Source: Myxococcales bacterium (GTDB lineage: Bacteria > Myxococcota > Polyangia > Polyangiales > Polyangiaceae). From it: DNA of 48,562 nt. Shown in pieces: positions 1-8,196 of the stretch. Position 1 is the stretch's first letter, and each line of letters begins with the position of its first letter. The translations under genes were made by a program, and so were the position numbers. The notes below the pieces were generated by a model that saw only the letters and a program-made list of their open reading frames with translations, searched no databases and was not told the origin of the DNA. The stretch covers positions 1 through 48,562 of the forward strand of contig PLXW01000016.1 of NCBI GenBank assembly GCA_003151595.1. Reading direction: 5' to 3'.

Positions 1-278
1 TCACCGACGTCGTCATGCCGCGCATCGACGGGTCGGAGCTGTCGCGACGGGCGGCGAAGCTCCGCCCCGAGATGCGCGTCCTCTTCATGTCGGGCTATAC
101 GGGCGACAGCCTCGGGCGTTACTCGATCGACGCGGACGTCGCCTTCCTGGAGAAACCGATCACGCCTGAGTCGCTCACGCGCAAGGTTCGTGATGTGCTC
201 GATCGCGCGCCGGTCGTACGCTACGGGCATGGCGATGGAAGCCCGGAGAGCGGACGGCCCGAAGGTCGAGCGCGCTAG
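1..278 (+). CDS. C-terminal end of a receiver (REC) domain protein, probably a hybrid histidine kinase; 5' truncated
   Basis: The open frame runs from the window edge (first full codon at base 3) to a TAG at 276-278. The visible part starts inside a receiver domain: TDVVMP is the usual stretch directly after the phospho-acceptor-Asp strand. It continues with the FMSGYTGDS region, which carries the conserved Ser/Thr, and the FLEKPITPESL region, which carries the conserved Lys-Pro. This FMSGYT...FLEKPF-like form is typical of receiver domains at the C-terminus of large hybrid sensor kinases, but a stand-alone regulator is also possible because the N-terminus lies outside the window. The last ~20 residues are a non-conserved tail. 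The 3' end overlaps the 5' part of the following AraC-type gene by about 45-50 bases, so the two may be co-transcribed. Confidence 0.85.
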   Translation, partial: TDVVMPRIDGSELSRRAAKLRPEMRVLFMSGYTGDSLGRYSIDADVAFLEKPITPESLTRKVRDVLDRAPVVRYGHGDGSPESGRPEGRAR

Positions 279-1266
279 CACCGGCGGCACGGCGAGCGTC
301 GTCGTGCTCCGCCCGATGCTCGCGTTCGCGCGCGCGCGCGGCGTCGACGTCGACGCCATCCTCGACGGCATCGGCCTCACCGACTCGGCGCTCGACCAGT
401 ACGACCTCCGCATTCCCGAAGTGAGCCGCCAGCGCGCGTGGCGCGAGGCCGCGGCGCTGTCGCACGACGCCGCGTTCGGTCTGCACTTCGCGGCGCAGGC
501 GAAGGTCGGCGCGTACGACGTGCTCGACTATTCGATGTCGCTGAGCGCCACGTATGGAGACGCGCTCGATCACGTCCACCGCTTCCATCGCCTCCTCAGC
601 GACGCTTTGGATTTCCGGATCGAAGCCGCCGGCGAGGTCACGCGCCTGCGATGCATCCAGCCCACGCCGCGCCACGAGGTCGAAGCCGTGTTCGGCATCC
701 TCGTCGTTCGCGGCCGCCAGCTGACCGGTCACGAGCTCGCGCCGCGCGAGGTCCGCTTCGCGCACGCGTCTCCGGACGACACGACGCCGCACCACGCGCT
801 CTTTCGCTCGCGCGTGCGCTTCGGTCACGCCCCTTCGGAGCTCGTCTTTGCGGCCGAGGATTTCGCGCTCCCAGTGGTCACGGCGAACGCCGGGCTCAAT
901 CGGATCCTCGAGCGGTACATGGGCGAGATCCTGGCGCGCCTCCCGAAGGACGAGTCGTTCGTCGAGCGCGCGCGCTCGGCCGTGGCTCGCACGCTCGTCG
1001 CCGGTCGCCCGACGCTGGAGGCGACCGCGCGCGCGCTCCACGCGTCCCCGCGCACCGTCCAGCGAAGGCTCGGCGAGCGCGGCACGAGCCACGTCGAAGT
1101 GGTCGACTCCGTTCGCCGCGATCTCGCCGAGCGCCTGGTCAGCGAAGGGCGGCTGTCGATGACCGAGATCGCGTTCCTCCTCGGCTTCGCGGACGTGAGC
1201 GGCTTCCGTCGCGTCTACAAACGCTGGACCGGGCTCGCGCCGTCGCGCGATCGCATGCACGCCTGA
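229..1266 (+). CDS. AraC-family transcriptional regulator with arabinose-binding-like N-terminal domain
   Basis: This is a one-component DNA-binding regulator of about 345 residues. The first ~200 residues fit the N-terminal regulatory domain of the OruR/ArgR-like AraC branch (LRPMLAFARARGVD near the start, then AFGLHFAAQ). The last ~100 residues hold two helix-turn-helix motifs: PTLEATARALHASPRTVQRR and LSMTEIAFLLGFADVSGFRR, followed by the hallmark RVYKRWTGLAPSRDR. The frame stays open upstream to a GTG at 190. ATG at 229 or 235 is preferred because the N-terminal domain begins shortly after and the longer start would overlap the previous gene more deeply. No clear Shine-Dalgarno decides between them. 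The ligand and targets cannot be read from the sequence. About 230 bases without a supported gene follow before the next start. Confidence 0.9.
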   Translation: MAMEARRADGPKVERASTGGTASVVVLRPMLAFARARGVDVDAILDGIGLTDSALDQYDLRIPEVSRQRAWREAAALSHDAAFGLHFAAQAKVGAYDVLDYSMSLSATYGDALDHVHRFHRLLSDALDFRIEAAGEVTRLRCIQPTPRHEVEAVFGILVVRGRQLTGHELAPREVRFAHASPDDTTPHHALFRSRVRFGHAPSELVFAAEDFALPVVTANAGLNRILERYMGEILARLPKDESFVERARSAVARTLVAGRPTLEATARALHASPRTVQRRLGERGTSHVEVVDSVRRDLAERLVSEGRLSMTEIAFLLGFADVSGFRRVYKRWTGLAPSRDRMHA

Positions 1267-1502
1267 GCTCTGGCGCGCTTCGCCCCCCGTTTTGGCGTCC
1301 GCAGCCCGTCCGTTCGCGCCTCGCGTCCTCATCTTCAGAGGATGAACGTGAGCACGATCGCAAGGATGAGCAGCCAGGATGATCCCCTAGGCCGCGCTGA
1401 AAGCATCGTCATCCGAGGTAAGACGCCTCGGACGTGCCCGATTCGGAGGAACGCATCGACAACACCTCTCAGGGGAAACATCAATCGCCTCCCACGAGGG
1501 CC

Positions 1503-2150
1503 ATGCGCGTACTGATCGCCGACGATCATGCGCTCCTGCGCGCGGGGATTCGCTTGCTCCTCAGCGAGGTGCCGGGCGTGAAGGTCGTGGCCGAGACCGG
1601 CGACGGACAGGAAGCGCTCGCGTTGATCGCGGCAAAGCGACCGGACATCGCGCTGGTCGAAGTCTCGCTCCCCGGGCTCAACGGTCTCGACGTCGCGGCG
1701 CGCGCGCGGAAGGAAAATCCGTCGACGCGCATTCTCATTCTCTCGTCCGAGGCGAACGACGAGCACATCCGTCGCGCGCTCATCGTCGGCGCTGCGGGCT
1801 ATCTCTTGAAGAGCGCCGACCGCAGTGAGCTCGGGCTCGCGCTGCGCGCCGTCTTCCGCGGCGAGGTGTGGCTCAGCCCCGAGGTCGCGACGAAGGTCGC
1901 CGCGGCGTACGCGCGCAACTCGCGGAGCGCGTCGGACGAACCGTTCGAAGTGCTCACGCCGCGGCAGCGCGAGGTGCTTCAGCTGATCGCCGAGGGGCTC
2001 TCGTCGAAGGAGATCGCGGCGCGCATCGGCGTGAGCGTGAAGACGGTCGACACGCACCGCACCGAGCTGATGGAGCGCCTGGGCATCCGCGGGATCGCGG
2101 GGCTCGTGCGGTACGCGATCCGCGTGGGGATGGTGCGGCCGGGCGCGTAG
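1503..2150 (+). CDS. NarL/FixJ-type response regulator with Glu in place of the phospho-acceptor Asp
   Basis: The protein has 215 residues from ATG 1503: a receiver domain (about 1-115) and a LuxR-type DNA-binding domain (about 150-210). The HTH shows LTPRQREVLQLIAEGLSSKE followed by IAARIGVSVKTVDTHRTELM, the classic GerE/LuxR pattern. The receiver keeps the acidic pair (ADDH, residues 6-9), the Ser switch (ILSSE) and the Lys (GYLLKS). The position of the usual phosphorylated Asp is Glu53: VEVSLPG where the family has LDLxMPG. The codon is GAA at 1659-1661, so this is a real substitution in the given sequence. The frame is open upstream to a GTG at 1434, which would add 23 poorly conserved residues. 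I prefer 1503 because the receiver fold starts there. No kinase is adjacent downstream. Confidence 0.9.
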   Translation: MRVLIADDHALLRAGIRLLLSEVPGVKVVAETGDGQEALALIAAKRPDIALVEVSLPGLNGLDVAARARKENPSTRILILSSEANDEHIRRALIVGAAGYLLKSADRSELGLALRAVFRGEVWLSPEVATKVAAAYARNSRSASDEPFEVLTPRQREVLQLIAEGLSSKEIAARIGVSVKTVDTHRTELMERLGIRGIAGLVRYAIRVGMVRPGA

Positions 2151-2232
2151 TCGGCGGGCGGAACGCGCTCACGCGGTGCTACGCTCGTTGCTGTGAATCC
2201 GCGCATCGAGCTCGCCCGGGGGGGTGACGCAG

Positions 2233-2841
2233 ATGCTTGAGCACGTGCTGGTCCCGTACCCGGACACGCTCGCACGCGAGCCGACGGCGACGCACTGCCG
2301 GAGCACGCTGCTCGTCACGTCGCAGCAAGCGCTCAAGCGTCACGGCTACTACGAGAAGTACGTCCGCGTGCTCCCGCCCCGTCGCCTCGACGAGATCGTG
2401 TCGTCCGGCTCCGGCGTGTGGTTGCCGATCGAGGTCGGCATCGCGCACTACCAGGCGTGCGACGCGCTCGACATCCCGATGGACGAGCAGCTGGTGCTCG
2501 GCGGAGAGGTGGTTCACGTCATGCAGAAGACGTTCCTCGGGAGCGTCCTCAAGTCCGCGAGCGCGGGCATGGGGATCTCTCCGCTCACGGGGCTCGAGAA
2601 GTTCACGTCGCTGCGCGCGCGATCGGTCAAGGGGGGCGGCGCGCGCGTGATGCGCTTCGGGCCGAAGGACGTGCGGATCGATTTCGTGGGCGAGCCGTTC
2701 GCCGCGATTCGTTACTTCCGCGTCGCGTACCGCGGGTTCATCCAGGCGGGGTGCGAGTTCTTCTCGCGCCGCGTCGTCGTCGCCGAGCTCGACGCGTTTC
2801 GATCGCCGTCGACGCTCGGCTACCGCATCGCGTGGGTATGA
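2233..2841 (+). CDS. Conserved hypothetical protein (possible remote DUF2378-like protein)
   Basis: This is a soluble protein of about 202 residues with no signal peptide or membrane segment. I do not recognise the family with certainty. Features seen are VLPPRRLDEIV, a WLPIEVGIAHYQACDALDI stretch and an aromatic-rich C-terminal half with alternating beta-strand-like pattern (VMRFGPKDVRIDFVGEPFAA, then RYFRVAYRGF). The general layout is reminiscent of myxobacterial ~200-residue DUF2378/TIGR02265 proteins, but this is only an impression. ATG 2233 is chosen over GTG 2224 because a G-rich Shine-Dalgarno-like run (about 2217-2224) is then well spaced. The stop lies one base before the convergent repeat and the end of the next minus-strand gene, so the two genes share a 3' boundary. 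Confidence 0.75.
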   Translation: MLEHVLVPYPDTLAREPTATHCRSTLLVTSQQALKRHGYYEKYVRVLPPRRLDEIVSSGSGVWLPIEVGIAHYQACDALDIPMDEQLVLGGEVVHVMQKTFLGSVLKSASAGMGISPLTGLEKFTSLRARSVKGGGARVMRFGPKDVRIDFVGEPFAAIRYFRVAYRGFIQAGCEFFSRRVVVAELDAFRSPSTLGYRIAWV

Positions 2842-2882
2842 CTCATCCCCTCTCCCCTTGCGGGAGAGGGGCCGGGGGTGAG
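2842..2882. repeat. Palindromic intergenic repeat, terminator-like hairpin between convergent genes
   Basis: CCCCTCTCCC (2847-2856) and GGGAGAGGGG (2862-2871) form a perfect 10-bp stem around the loop CTTGC, with outer CTCA/TGAG flanks that pair as well. The core is the kind of GC-rich repeat (ccctctccc...gggagaggg) dispersed in many GC-rich genomes. It lies exactly where two convergent genes meet and may act as a bidirectional transcription stop, although no U-tract follows. Confidence 0.75.
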
Positions 2883-3244
2883 GGCTCGCGTGCACGCTGC
2901 GCGAGGTGCGTGAGCGCGCCGCTGATCGTGACCGCCAGCTCGACCAGCGGCTCCTTCCCCGGCGCGGACCAGACCAGAAAATCGCGCGCGATGACGTCGT
3001 ACCGCGCGAGGTGCCGAATGCGCCGGAGCGTGGCTCCGTCGCCGAGATCGATCATCGGCCCGTCGAGCGCGACGCCGTCGGCCAGCGGCTTGCCGTAGCG
3101 CTCCATCACGCGCGCCAGCACGACCATCGGCAGCGCGACCGGTGGCTCATCGGCGACGCAGACCACGAGCGCCTCGTCTTCGACGCGGACCGTCACGACC
3201 GCGTGCGCGCCGTCATCGGTCGTCCACTCGTGAATCGTGAGCAT
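2843..3244 (-). CDS. Hypothetical protein; its C-terminus is encoded by a palindromic repeat
   Basis: An open frame of 133 residues starting with MLTIHEWTTDDGAHAVVTVR. It looks like a small cytosolic alpha/beta protein without signal peptide, membrane segment or recognisable motif. ATG 3244 is the first available start. The last ~15 residues (EPSPPAPLPQGERG) are translated from the hairpin repeat at 2842-2882, so the original stop was probably replaced when the repeat inserted or expanded there. The gene is divergent from the oxidoreductase gene starting at 3277, leaving only 32 bases for both promoters. I know of no function for it. It could be a lineage-specific protein. Confidence 0.6.
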   Translation of the reverse strand: MLTIHEWTTDDGAHAVVTVRVEDEALVVCVADEPPVALPMVVLARVMERYGKPLADGVALDGPMIDLGDGATLRRIRHLARYDVIARDFLVWSAPGKEPLVELAVTISGALTHLAQRAREPSPPAPLPQGERG

Positions 3245-3276
3245 GGCTTCTCTGTTGTAGGCTCCCGCCCGCCCGC

Positions 3277-5652
3277 ATGCCGAACGATCGCGACACGTTG
3301 GCTCTCGGGGAGACGCCGGAAGAACCGACGCCGCCCGACGTCGCCAGGCGACCGGCGAAGGCCGCCGGCATCCCCGCCATCGTGAGCACGATGAAGTGGG
3401 GCCTTCGCGAGATGGGCGTCGCCAAGACCGTGCGCACGTTCCTCGAGATCAACAAGGGGGACGGCTTCGACTGTCAGAGCTGCGCGTGGCCCAGCCCCGA
3501 CACGCACCGCAAGGTCGCCGAGTTCTGCGAGAACGGCGCGAAGGCGCTGGCCGACGAGCTCACGCACCGCCGCGCGCCCCCCGCGTTCTTCGCGCAGCAC
3601 TCGGTCGCCGAGCTGCTCGCGCAGTCCGACCACTGGTTGAACGGCCAGGGGCGACTCACGCACCCGATGATCCGCCGCGAAGGGGCCACGCACTTCGAGC
3701 CGGTGGCGTGGGACGAAGCGTTCGCGCGGGTTGGCTCGTCGCTCCGCGCGCTCGCCACGCCCGACGAAGCGATCTTCTATACGTCCGGAAAGACCTGCAA
3801 CGAAGCGGCGTTCCTCTTCCAGCTCCTCGCGCGCCAGCTCGGCACGAACAACCTGCCCGACTGTTCGAACATGTGCCACGAGTCGAGCGGCCTCGCGCTC
3901 ACCGAGACGATCGGCATCGGCAAGGGGACGGCGAAGCTCGAAGACTTCGAGCACTGCGACACGATCGTCATCCTCGGGAACAACCCGGGGACGAATCATC
4001 CGCGCATGCTCACCTCGCTCGAAGCGGCGAAGCGGAAGGGCGCCACGATCGTCTCCATCAACCCGATGCCCGAGACGGGCCTCATGCGCGTCGCCAACCC
4101 GAACCCGCAGGACTATTCGAATCCGCTGACGATCGTGGCGGCGCTGCTCGGGGCCGGAACGCGGCTCACGGATCTGTACGTCCCAGTTCGCGTGAACGGC
4201 GACGCGGCGCTGCTGCAAGGGATCCTGAAGTCTCTGCTCGAACGCGAGCGCGCGGCGCCGGGGACGATCGTGGATCGCGCGTTCATCGCCGAGCACACGT
4301 CGGGCTTCGAGGACTTCGCGGCGGGAGTCGAGCGCGCGTCGTGGGACGAGATCGTGGACGGCAGCGGGATCGATCGCGCGCTGATCGAGAAGACCGCCGA
4401 CGTCGTCGCTCGCGCGAAGAAGATGATCGTGCTGTGGTGCCTCGGCCTCGCGCAGCACCCGAACGGCGTCGAGAACGTGAAGCAGGTGGTCAATCTGCTC
4501 CTCCTCGGCGGCCACATCGGCCGCCCCGGCGCGGGGCCGTGCTGCGTGCGCGGCCACAGCAACGTGCAGGGCGATCGCACGATGGGCATCTGGGAGCGCC
4601 CGAAGGAGCCGTTCCTCGCCGCGCTCGACGCCGCGCTCGGCATCCGCGCGCCGCGAGCGCCCGGCTTCGACTCGGTCGAGACGCTGCACGCGATGCGCGA
4701 CGGGCGCGCGAAGGTGTTCTTCGCCATCAGCGGCAACTTGCTCTCCGCCGCCCCCGACACGCACTACACCGCCGAGGGGTTCGCGCGATGCCCGCTCGTC
4801 GTGCACGTGTCGACGAAGCTCCATCGCGGCCATCTCATTGGCGGAAAGACCGCGCTCGTCTTGCCGTGCCTCGGTCGCGCCGAGCGCGCGGTCCACGCCG
4901 GCGAGCACCAGCTCTCGACGGCGGAAGACTCGATGGGGATCGTGAACCCGTCGCGCGGTCGCGAAGAGCCCGCGTCACCGGAGCTCCTCAGCGACACCGA
5001 GATCCTCGTTCGCGTCGCGCAGGCCACGTTCGGAAAGGACGGCCCCGTCGACTGGGCCTCGATGCTCCACCACGACCGCGTGCGCGACGCCATCGCGCGC
5101 GTCGTCCCTGGCTTCGAGGACTTCAACGCCCGCATCCGTCGCGGCTTCTTCTATCTACCGAACGGCGCGCGCGAGCGGAAGTTCCACACCGCGACGGGCA
5201 AGGCGCAGTTCTCGGTGTGCGGCATGCCTGCGCACGCGCTGGGGCCGCACGAGCTCCTGATGACGACCGTGCGGAGCCACGACCAGTTCAACACCGCCAT
5301 CTACGGCCTCGACGATCGCTACCGCGGCATCTTCAACGGCCGCCGCGTCGTCTTCGTGAACCCCGACGACCTTCGCGCGCTGGGCCTCGCCGACGGACAG
5401 ATGGTCGACATCACGAGCCACTTCGAAGGCGAGACGCGCACGGCACGCCGCTTTCGCGCGGTGGCGTACCCGATCGCGCGGAAGAGCGCGGCCAGCTATT
5501 TCCCGGAGGCGAACGTGCTCGTGCCGGTGCGGCAGGTGGCGGCGGGGAGCAACCAGCCGGCGTACAAGTGCATCCGGATCACGCTGAGCGCGTCGGACGC
5601 GCGCGAGCTGGGAGCAGGCGAGGGGCGCGACGTTCCGCGCCTGGGTCCATGA
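3277..5652 (+). CDS. FdhF/YdeP-family molybdopterin oxidoreductase (formate-dehydrogenase-alpha-like)
   Basis: A 791-residue cytosolic molybdopterin enzyme of the TIGR01701 (Fdhalpha-like, E. coli YdeP) clade. Diagnostic stretches are DCQSCAWPSPDTHRK with Cys66 and Cys69 and a third Cys shortly after (EFCENGAKALADE), FYTSGKTCNEAAFLFQLLAR, LPDCSNMCHESSGLAL near residues 192-207 and ILGNNPGTNHPRML. The C-terminal ~120 residues form the MoCo-binding beta-barrel (MTTVRSHDQFNTAIYGLDDR; later VNPDDLRALGLADGQMVDI). The full Cys4 [4Fe-4S] motif of true FdhF is not present, as is typical of this clade. Its physiological substrate is not established. It is followed with ATGA overlap by fdhD, which supports a Mo-bis-MGD enzyme needing sulfuration. 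No electron-transfer subunit genes are adjacent. Confidence 0.92.
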   Translation: MPNDRDTLALGETPEEPTPPDVARRPAKAAGIPAIVSTMKWGLREMGVAKTVRTFLEINKGDGFDCQSCAWPSPDTHRKVAEFCENGAKALADELTHRRAPPAFFAQHSVAELLAQSDHWLNGQGRLTHPMIRREGATHFEPVAWDEAFARVGSSLRALATPDEAIFYTSGKTCNEAAFLFQLLARQLGTNNLPDCSNMCHESSGLALTETIGIGKGTAKLEDFEHCDTIVILGNNPGTNHPRMLTSLEAAKRKGATIVSINPMPETGLMRVANPNPQDYSNPLTIVAALLGAGTRLTDLYVPVRVNGDAALLQGILKSLLERERAAPGTIVDRAFIAEHTSGFEDFAAGVERASWDEIVDGSGIDRALIEKTADVVARAKKMIVLWCLGLAQHPNGVENVKQVVNLLLLGGHIGRPGAGPCCVRGHSNVQGDRTMGIWERPKEPFLAALDAALGIRAPRAPGFDSVETLHAMRDGRAKVFFAISGNLLSAAPDTHYTAEGFARCPLVVHVSTKLHRGHLIGGKTALVLPCLGRAERAVHAGEHQLSTAEDSMGIVNPSRGREEPASPELLSDTEILVRVAQATFGKDGPVDWASMLHHDRVRDAIARVVPGFEDFNARIRRGFFYLPNGARERKFHTATGKAQFSVCGMPAHALGPHELLMTTVRSHDQFNTAIYGLDDRYRGIFNGRRVVFVNPDDLRALGLADGQMVDITSHFEGETRTARRFRAVAYPIARKSAASYFPEANVLVPVRQVAAGSNQPAYKCIRITLSASDARELGAGEGRDVPRLGP

Positions 5653-6485
5653 ACGTCGACCCGCGCCACGCCACGCGTGCCATCCGCGTCACGCGCGCAG
5701 AGCCTTCGCTGCGATCGCTCGACGACGACGTCGTCATCGAGGAGCCGCTCGACATGCGCGTCTCGGGCGACACGCTCGCCGTGACGATGCGAACCCCGGG
5801 GCACGACCGCGAGCTGGTGCTGGGGTTCCTGTGGGCCGAGGGGATCATCGCCGCGCTCGACGACGTGTCGGCCATCGCGCACTGCGGTCGACCGGGCGAC
5901 GACGCCTTCGGCAACACGATCGAAGTGACCCCATCGCCCGGCGCGCGCCTCCGCCTCCCCGAAGAGTCGGTGGCGCGGCGCGGAACGTTGATGACCTCGG
6001 CGTGCGGCGTCTGCGGGCGGCGATCGATCGACGACCTGCTCGCGCGTTGCGCTTCGGTCTCCGCGCGCGGCGCGATGCAACGGAGCGCCATCACGCGCGC
6101 CATCGCGCTCTTGCGCGCGCGCCAGCCGGTGTTCGCGCGGAGCGGCGGGTGCCACGCGGCGTCGCTCGTCACGTTCGACGGCGAGCACGTGAGCACGTTC
6201 GAGGACATCGGTCGCCACAACGCGGTCGACAAAGTGGTCGGCGCGGCGCTCCTCGCGAAGCGCATCCCGGCGTCGGATCACGCGCTGGTCGTGAGCGGTC
6301 GCACGAGCTTCGAGATCGTTCAGAAGGCGGTGGCCGCGGGGATCCCGATCGTGATCGGTGTCTCGGCCTCGAGCTCGCTCGCGATCGACGTCGCGCGTCG
6401 GGCTGGCATCACGCTCGTGGGGTTCGCGCGCGGCGGCGACTTCGTGGTCTACACGGGTGAAGAGCGGATCGCGCGCGACGACTGA
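5649..6485 (+). CDS. fdhD: FdhD: formate dehydrogenase accessory sulfurtransferase
   Basis: A 278-residue FdhD protein, which relays sulfur from a cysteine desulfurase to the Mo cofactor of formate-dehydrogenase-type enzymes. Evidence: EEPLDMRVSGDTLAVTMRTP, GFLWAEGII, the catalytic CxxC loop TSACGVCGRR (Cys119 and Cys122), the FARSGGCHAA segment, FEDIGRHNAVDKVVG and VVSGRTSFEIVQKA, all classic for the family. The ATG at 5649 overlaps the stop of the upstream oxidoreductase (ATGA), implying translational coupling. Its client is therefore probably that neighbour. The same frame is open far upstream (from 3396), but that part is only a shadow of the oxidoreductase gene. The gene ends 3 bases before the stop of the convergent sigma-factor gene. 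Confidence 0.95.
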   Translation: MNVDPRHATRAIRVTRAEPSLRSLDDDVVIEEPLDMRVSGDTLAVTMRTPGHDRELVLGFLWAEGIIAALDDVSAIAHCGRPGDDAFGNTIEVTPSPGARLRLPEESVARRGTLMTSACGVCGRRSIDDLLARCASVSARGAMQRSAITRAIALLRARQPVFARSGGCHAASLVTFDGEHVSTFEDIGRHNAVDKVVGAALLAKRIPASDHALVVSGRTSFEIVQKAVAAGIPIVIGVSASSSLAIDVARRAGITLVGFARGGDFVVYTGEERIARDD

Positions 6486-6488
6486 CCG

Positions 6489-7781
6489 TCACTTTCTCGT
6501 CCCATCGCCATCGCACCGCGTGATCATCCGCTCGAAGAACCGCTTCTCCGACGGGCTCCGCGCCATGCCGAGCGCCGCTCCGAAGCTCGCGCGCGCTTCG
6601 TCGCGTCGCCCCGCGCGGAGAAGCTGCTCGCCGATCGCCGCCGGGTAGAACGGATAGTGATCGAGTCGTTCGCGCCCCGCGATCGCTTCGAGCTCCCGGA
6701 GCGCGCGCGCCGGCCCTTCCAGCTCGCCGACGGCGATCGCGCGGCTCAACGCCACCACCGGCGACGGCCTCATCTTCAGCAGCGTGTCGTAGTGCGAAAC
6801 GATCCGCCCCCACGGCGTCGCGGCATGACTCGCCGCCGTCGTGTGCTCGAACGCGATCGCCGCTTCCACGTGCCACGCCGTCAGCTCGTCGCCGCGCGCC
6901 GACGCCTCGAGCGCCTCTCGCCCGCGGCGCGCCAGCTCCGCGTTCCAGCGCGATCGATCCTGCGCATCGAGCGGCACCAGCTCGCCGTTCGCGTCCACGC
7001 GCCCTGGAAGCCGCGCCGCGACGAGCAGCATCAGCGCCAGCAACGCTTGCGTCGCCGGAGTCGCGGTCGTCTCGCTCTCCGCGAGCAGCGTCCCCAAACG
7101 AATCGCCTCCGCGCACAGCTCCGCGCGCACGGTCTCGGCCGGATGGTTGCCGTGGTACCCCTCGTTGAACACGAGGTAGATCGCGCTGTGCACGGTCTCG
7201 AGGTTTTCGGCGACCACGCGCGGCGTCACCTCGAGCAACCCGCGCGACTCGGCGAGCGCGAGCTTCCCGCGCTGAAGTCGCTTCTCCATCGCCGCGTGCG
7301 ACACGAGAAACGCCGCCGCGATCTCGCCGACGCCGAACCCGCTCAGCAGGTTCAAGACGAGCGCGACCTGCACCTCCTCTGGTAGTCGTGCGTGGCAGCA
7401 CGCGAACATCATTCGCAGCTGCTCGTCGCGCAGCGCCTCTTCGCGAAAGACTTCGTCGACCGCGGGCTTCAGCGCCGCGTCCGACGCGATCGCGTACTCC
7501 ACGTCGGGCGCGATCGTCCGCGCCTTGCGCTCGCGCCGGAGCACGTCGATCGCGCGGTTCTTCGCCGCTGCCATCAGCCACGCGGCGGGGTTCTCGGGGA
7601 CGCCGCTGAACTTCCACACTTCGAGCGCGCGGCAGAGCGCGTCGTTCACCACGTCTTCGGCCAGCGGCAGGTTGTGCGGGCCGAACAGGCGAACCAGGGC
7701 GGAGGTCATCCGCCCCGACTCGCGCCGAAAGAGGGAGGCGAGCTCGTCGCCCCCCTCGTGCGTCGCGTGGGCGTCCGACAT
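6489..7781 (-). CDS. ECF sigma factor of the ECF42 type with long C-terminal extension
   Basis: A 430-residue sigma factor. The N-terminal part carries sigma region 2 (AEDVVNDALCRALEVWKFSG, then PAAWLMAAAKNRAIDVLRRE), followed by region 4 (LSGFGVGEIAAAFLVSHAAM, then EKRLQRGKLAL). The remaining ~240 residues are the helical, TPR/SNOAL-unrelated extension typical of ECF42 proteins (AIYLVFNEGYHGN, WGRIVSHYDTLLKMRPSPVV, then ALSRAIAVGELEGP). The length matches the family's usual ~420 residues. ECF42 factors lack a classical anti-sigma factor and are characteristically encoded next to DGPF/YCII proteins. That is exactly the situation here, with the DGPF gene ending 10 bases upstream. The C-terminal extension is known to be required for activity in studied members. 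Targets cannot be deduced beyond probable autoregulation of the cluster. Confidence 0.93.
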   Translation of the reverse strand: MSDAHATHEGGDELASLFRRESGRMTSALVRLFGPHNLPLAEDVVNDALCRALEVWKFSGVPENPAAWLMAAAKNRAIDVLRRERKARTIAPDVEYAIASDAALKPAVDEVFREEALRDEQLRMMFACCHARLPEEVQVALVLNLLSGFGVGEIAAAFLVSHAAMEKRLQRGKLALAESRGLLEVTPRVVAENLETVHSAIYLVFNEGYHGNHPAETVRAELCAEAIRLGTLLAESETTATPATQALLALMLLVAARLPGRVDANGELVPLDAQDRSRWNAELARRGREALEASARGDELTAWHVEAAIAFEHTTAASHAATPWGRIVSHYDTLLKMRPSPVVALSRAIAVGELEGPARALRELEAIAGRERLDHYPFYPAAIGEQLLRAGRRDEARASFGAALGMARSPSEKRFFERMITRCDGDGTRK

Positions 7782-7791
7782 GGGACGAAGG

Positions 7792-8130
7792 CTAACGCGG
7801 CATCGTCATGACGGGTCGCACCTCGACTGCGCCGTCGCGCTCGTAGATGGGGCACCCCATCGACAGCTCCGTCGCGTGCGCGAGATCGCGCGCCGTGACG
7901 AGCATGAACCCGCCGATCAAGTCTTTCGCCTCGGCGAACGGCCCGTCGGTCACGGCCTTCTTCCGTCCGCTCACGAGCTTGCCGCCGTCCTCGAGCGGCT
8001 CGCCGCCTTTGAAGTGACCCTTGGCTTTGAGGTCGTTCATCCACGCGCCCCACTTCTGCATGTTGGCCTGCATGTCGGCCGGGCTCGGGAGCTTCTCACC
8101 ACCACGAAAGAGGAAAACGAATTCGGACAT
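7792..8130 (-). CDS. YCII-related (DGPF-motif) protein, partner of the ECF42 sigma factor
   Basis: A small protein of 112 residues with the YCII/DGPF fold. It has MSEFVFLFRGG at the start, the GHFKGGEPLEDGGKLVSG stretch and the signature VTDGPFAEAKDLIGGFMLV, ending with the VEVRPVM strand. DGPF proteins are ferredoxin-like dimers whose chemistry is unsettled. They are genetically linked to ECF41/ECF42 sigma factors and may be targets or modulators. ATG at 8130 is preceded on the minus strand by AGGAG at good spacing. The gene sits between the GST gene (66 bases upstream) and the sigma-factor gene (10 bases downstream), all on the same strand, so a three-gene transcription unit is likely. Confidence 0.92.
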   Translation of the reverse strand: MSEFVFLFRGGEKLPSPADMQANMQKWGAWMNDLKAKGHFKGGEPLEDGGKLVSGRKKAVTDGPFAEAKDLIGGFMLVTARDLAHATELSMGCPIYERDGAVEVRPVMTMPR

Positions 8131-8196
8131 GACTGACTCCTGGGTTCGAAAACTCGAAACGGATGCTAATCGACTGGGCGATTCGATGGCTCGGCG

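Noticed and set aside
3396..6485. 1,029-residue open frame covering the oxidoreductase region
   Set aside because: Only its last 278 residues (from 5649) are a real gene, FdhD. The upstream part is an Arg-rich shadow frame of the FdhF-like gene.
8134..8152. tRNA-like T-loop (GGGTTCGAAA)
   Set aside because: No acceptor stem or anticodon arm can be formed around it. It is the leader of the DGPF gene.
8131..8196. ECF promoter directly before the DGPF gene (AGTCGA near 8172, minus strand)
   Set aside because: The possible -10 elements lie 13 or 21 bases away, not about 16-17. The motif before the GST gene fits better.
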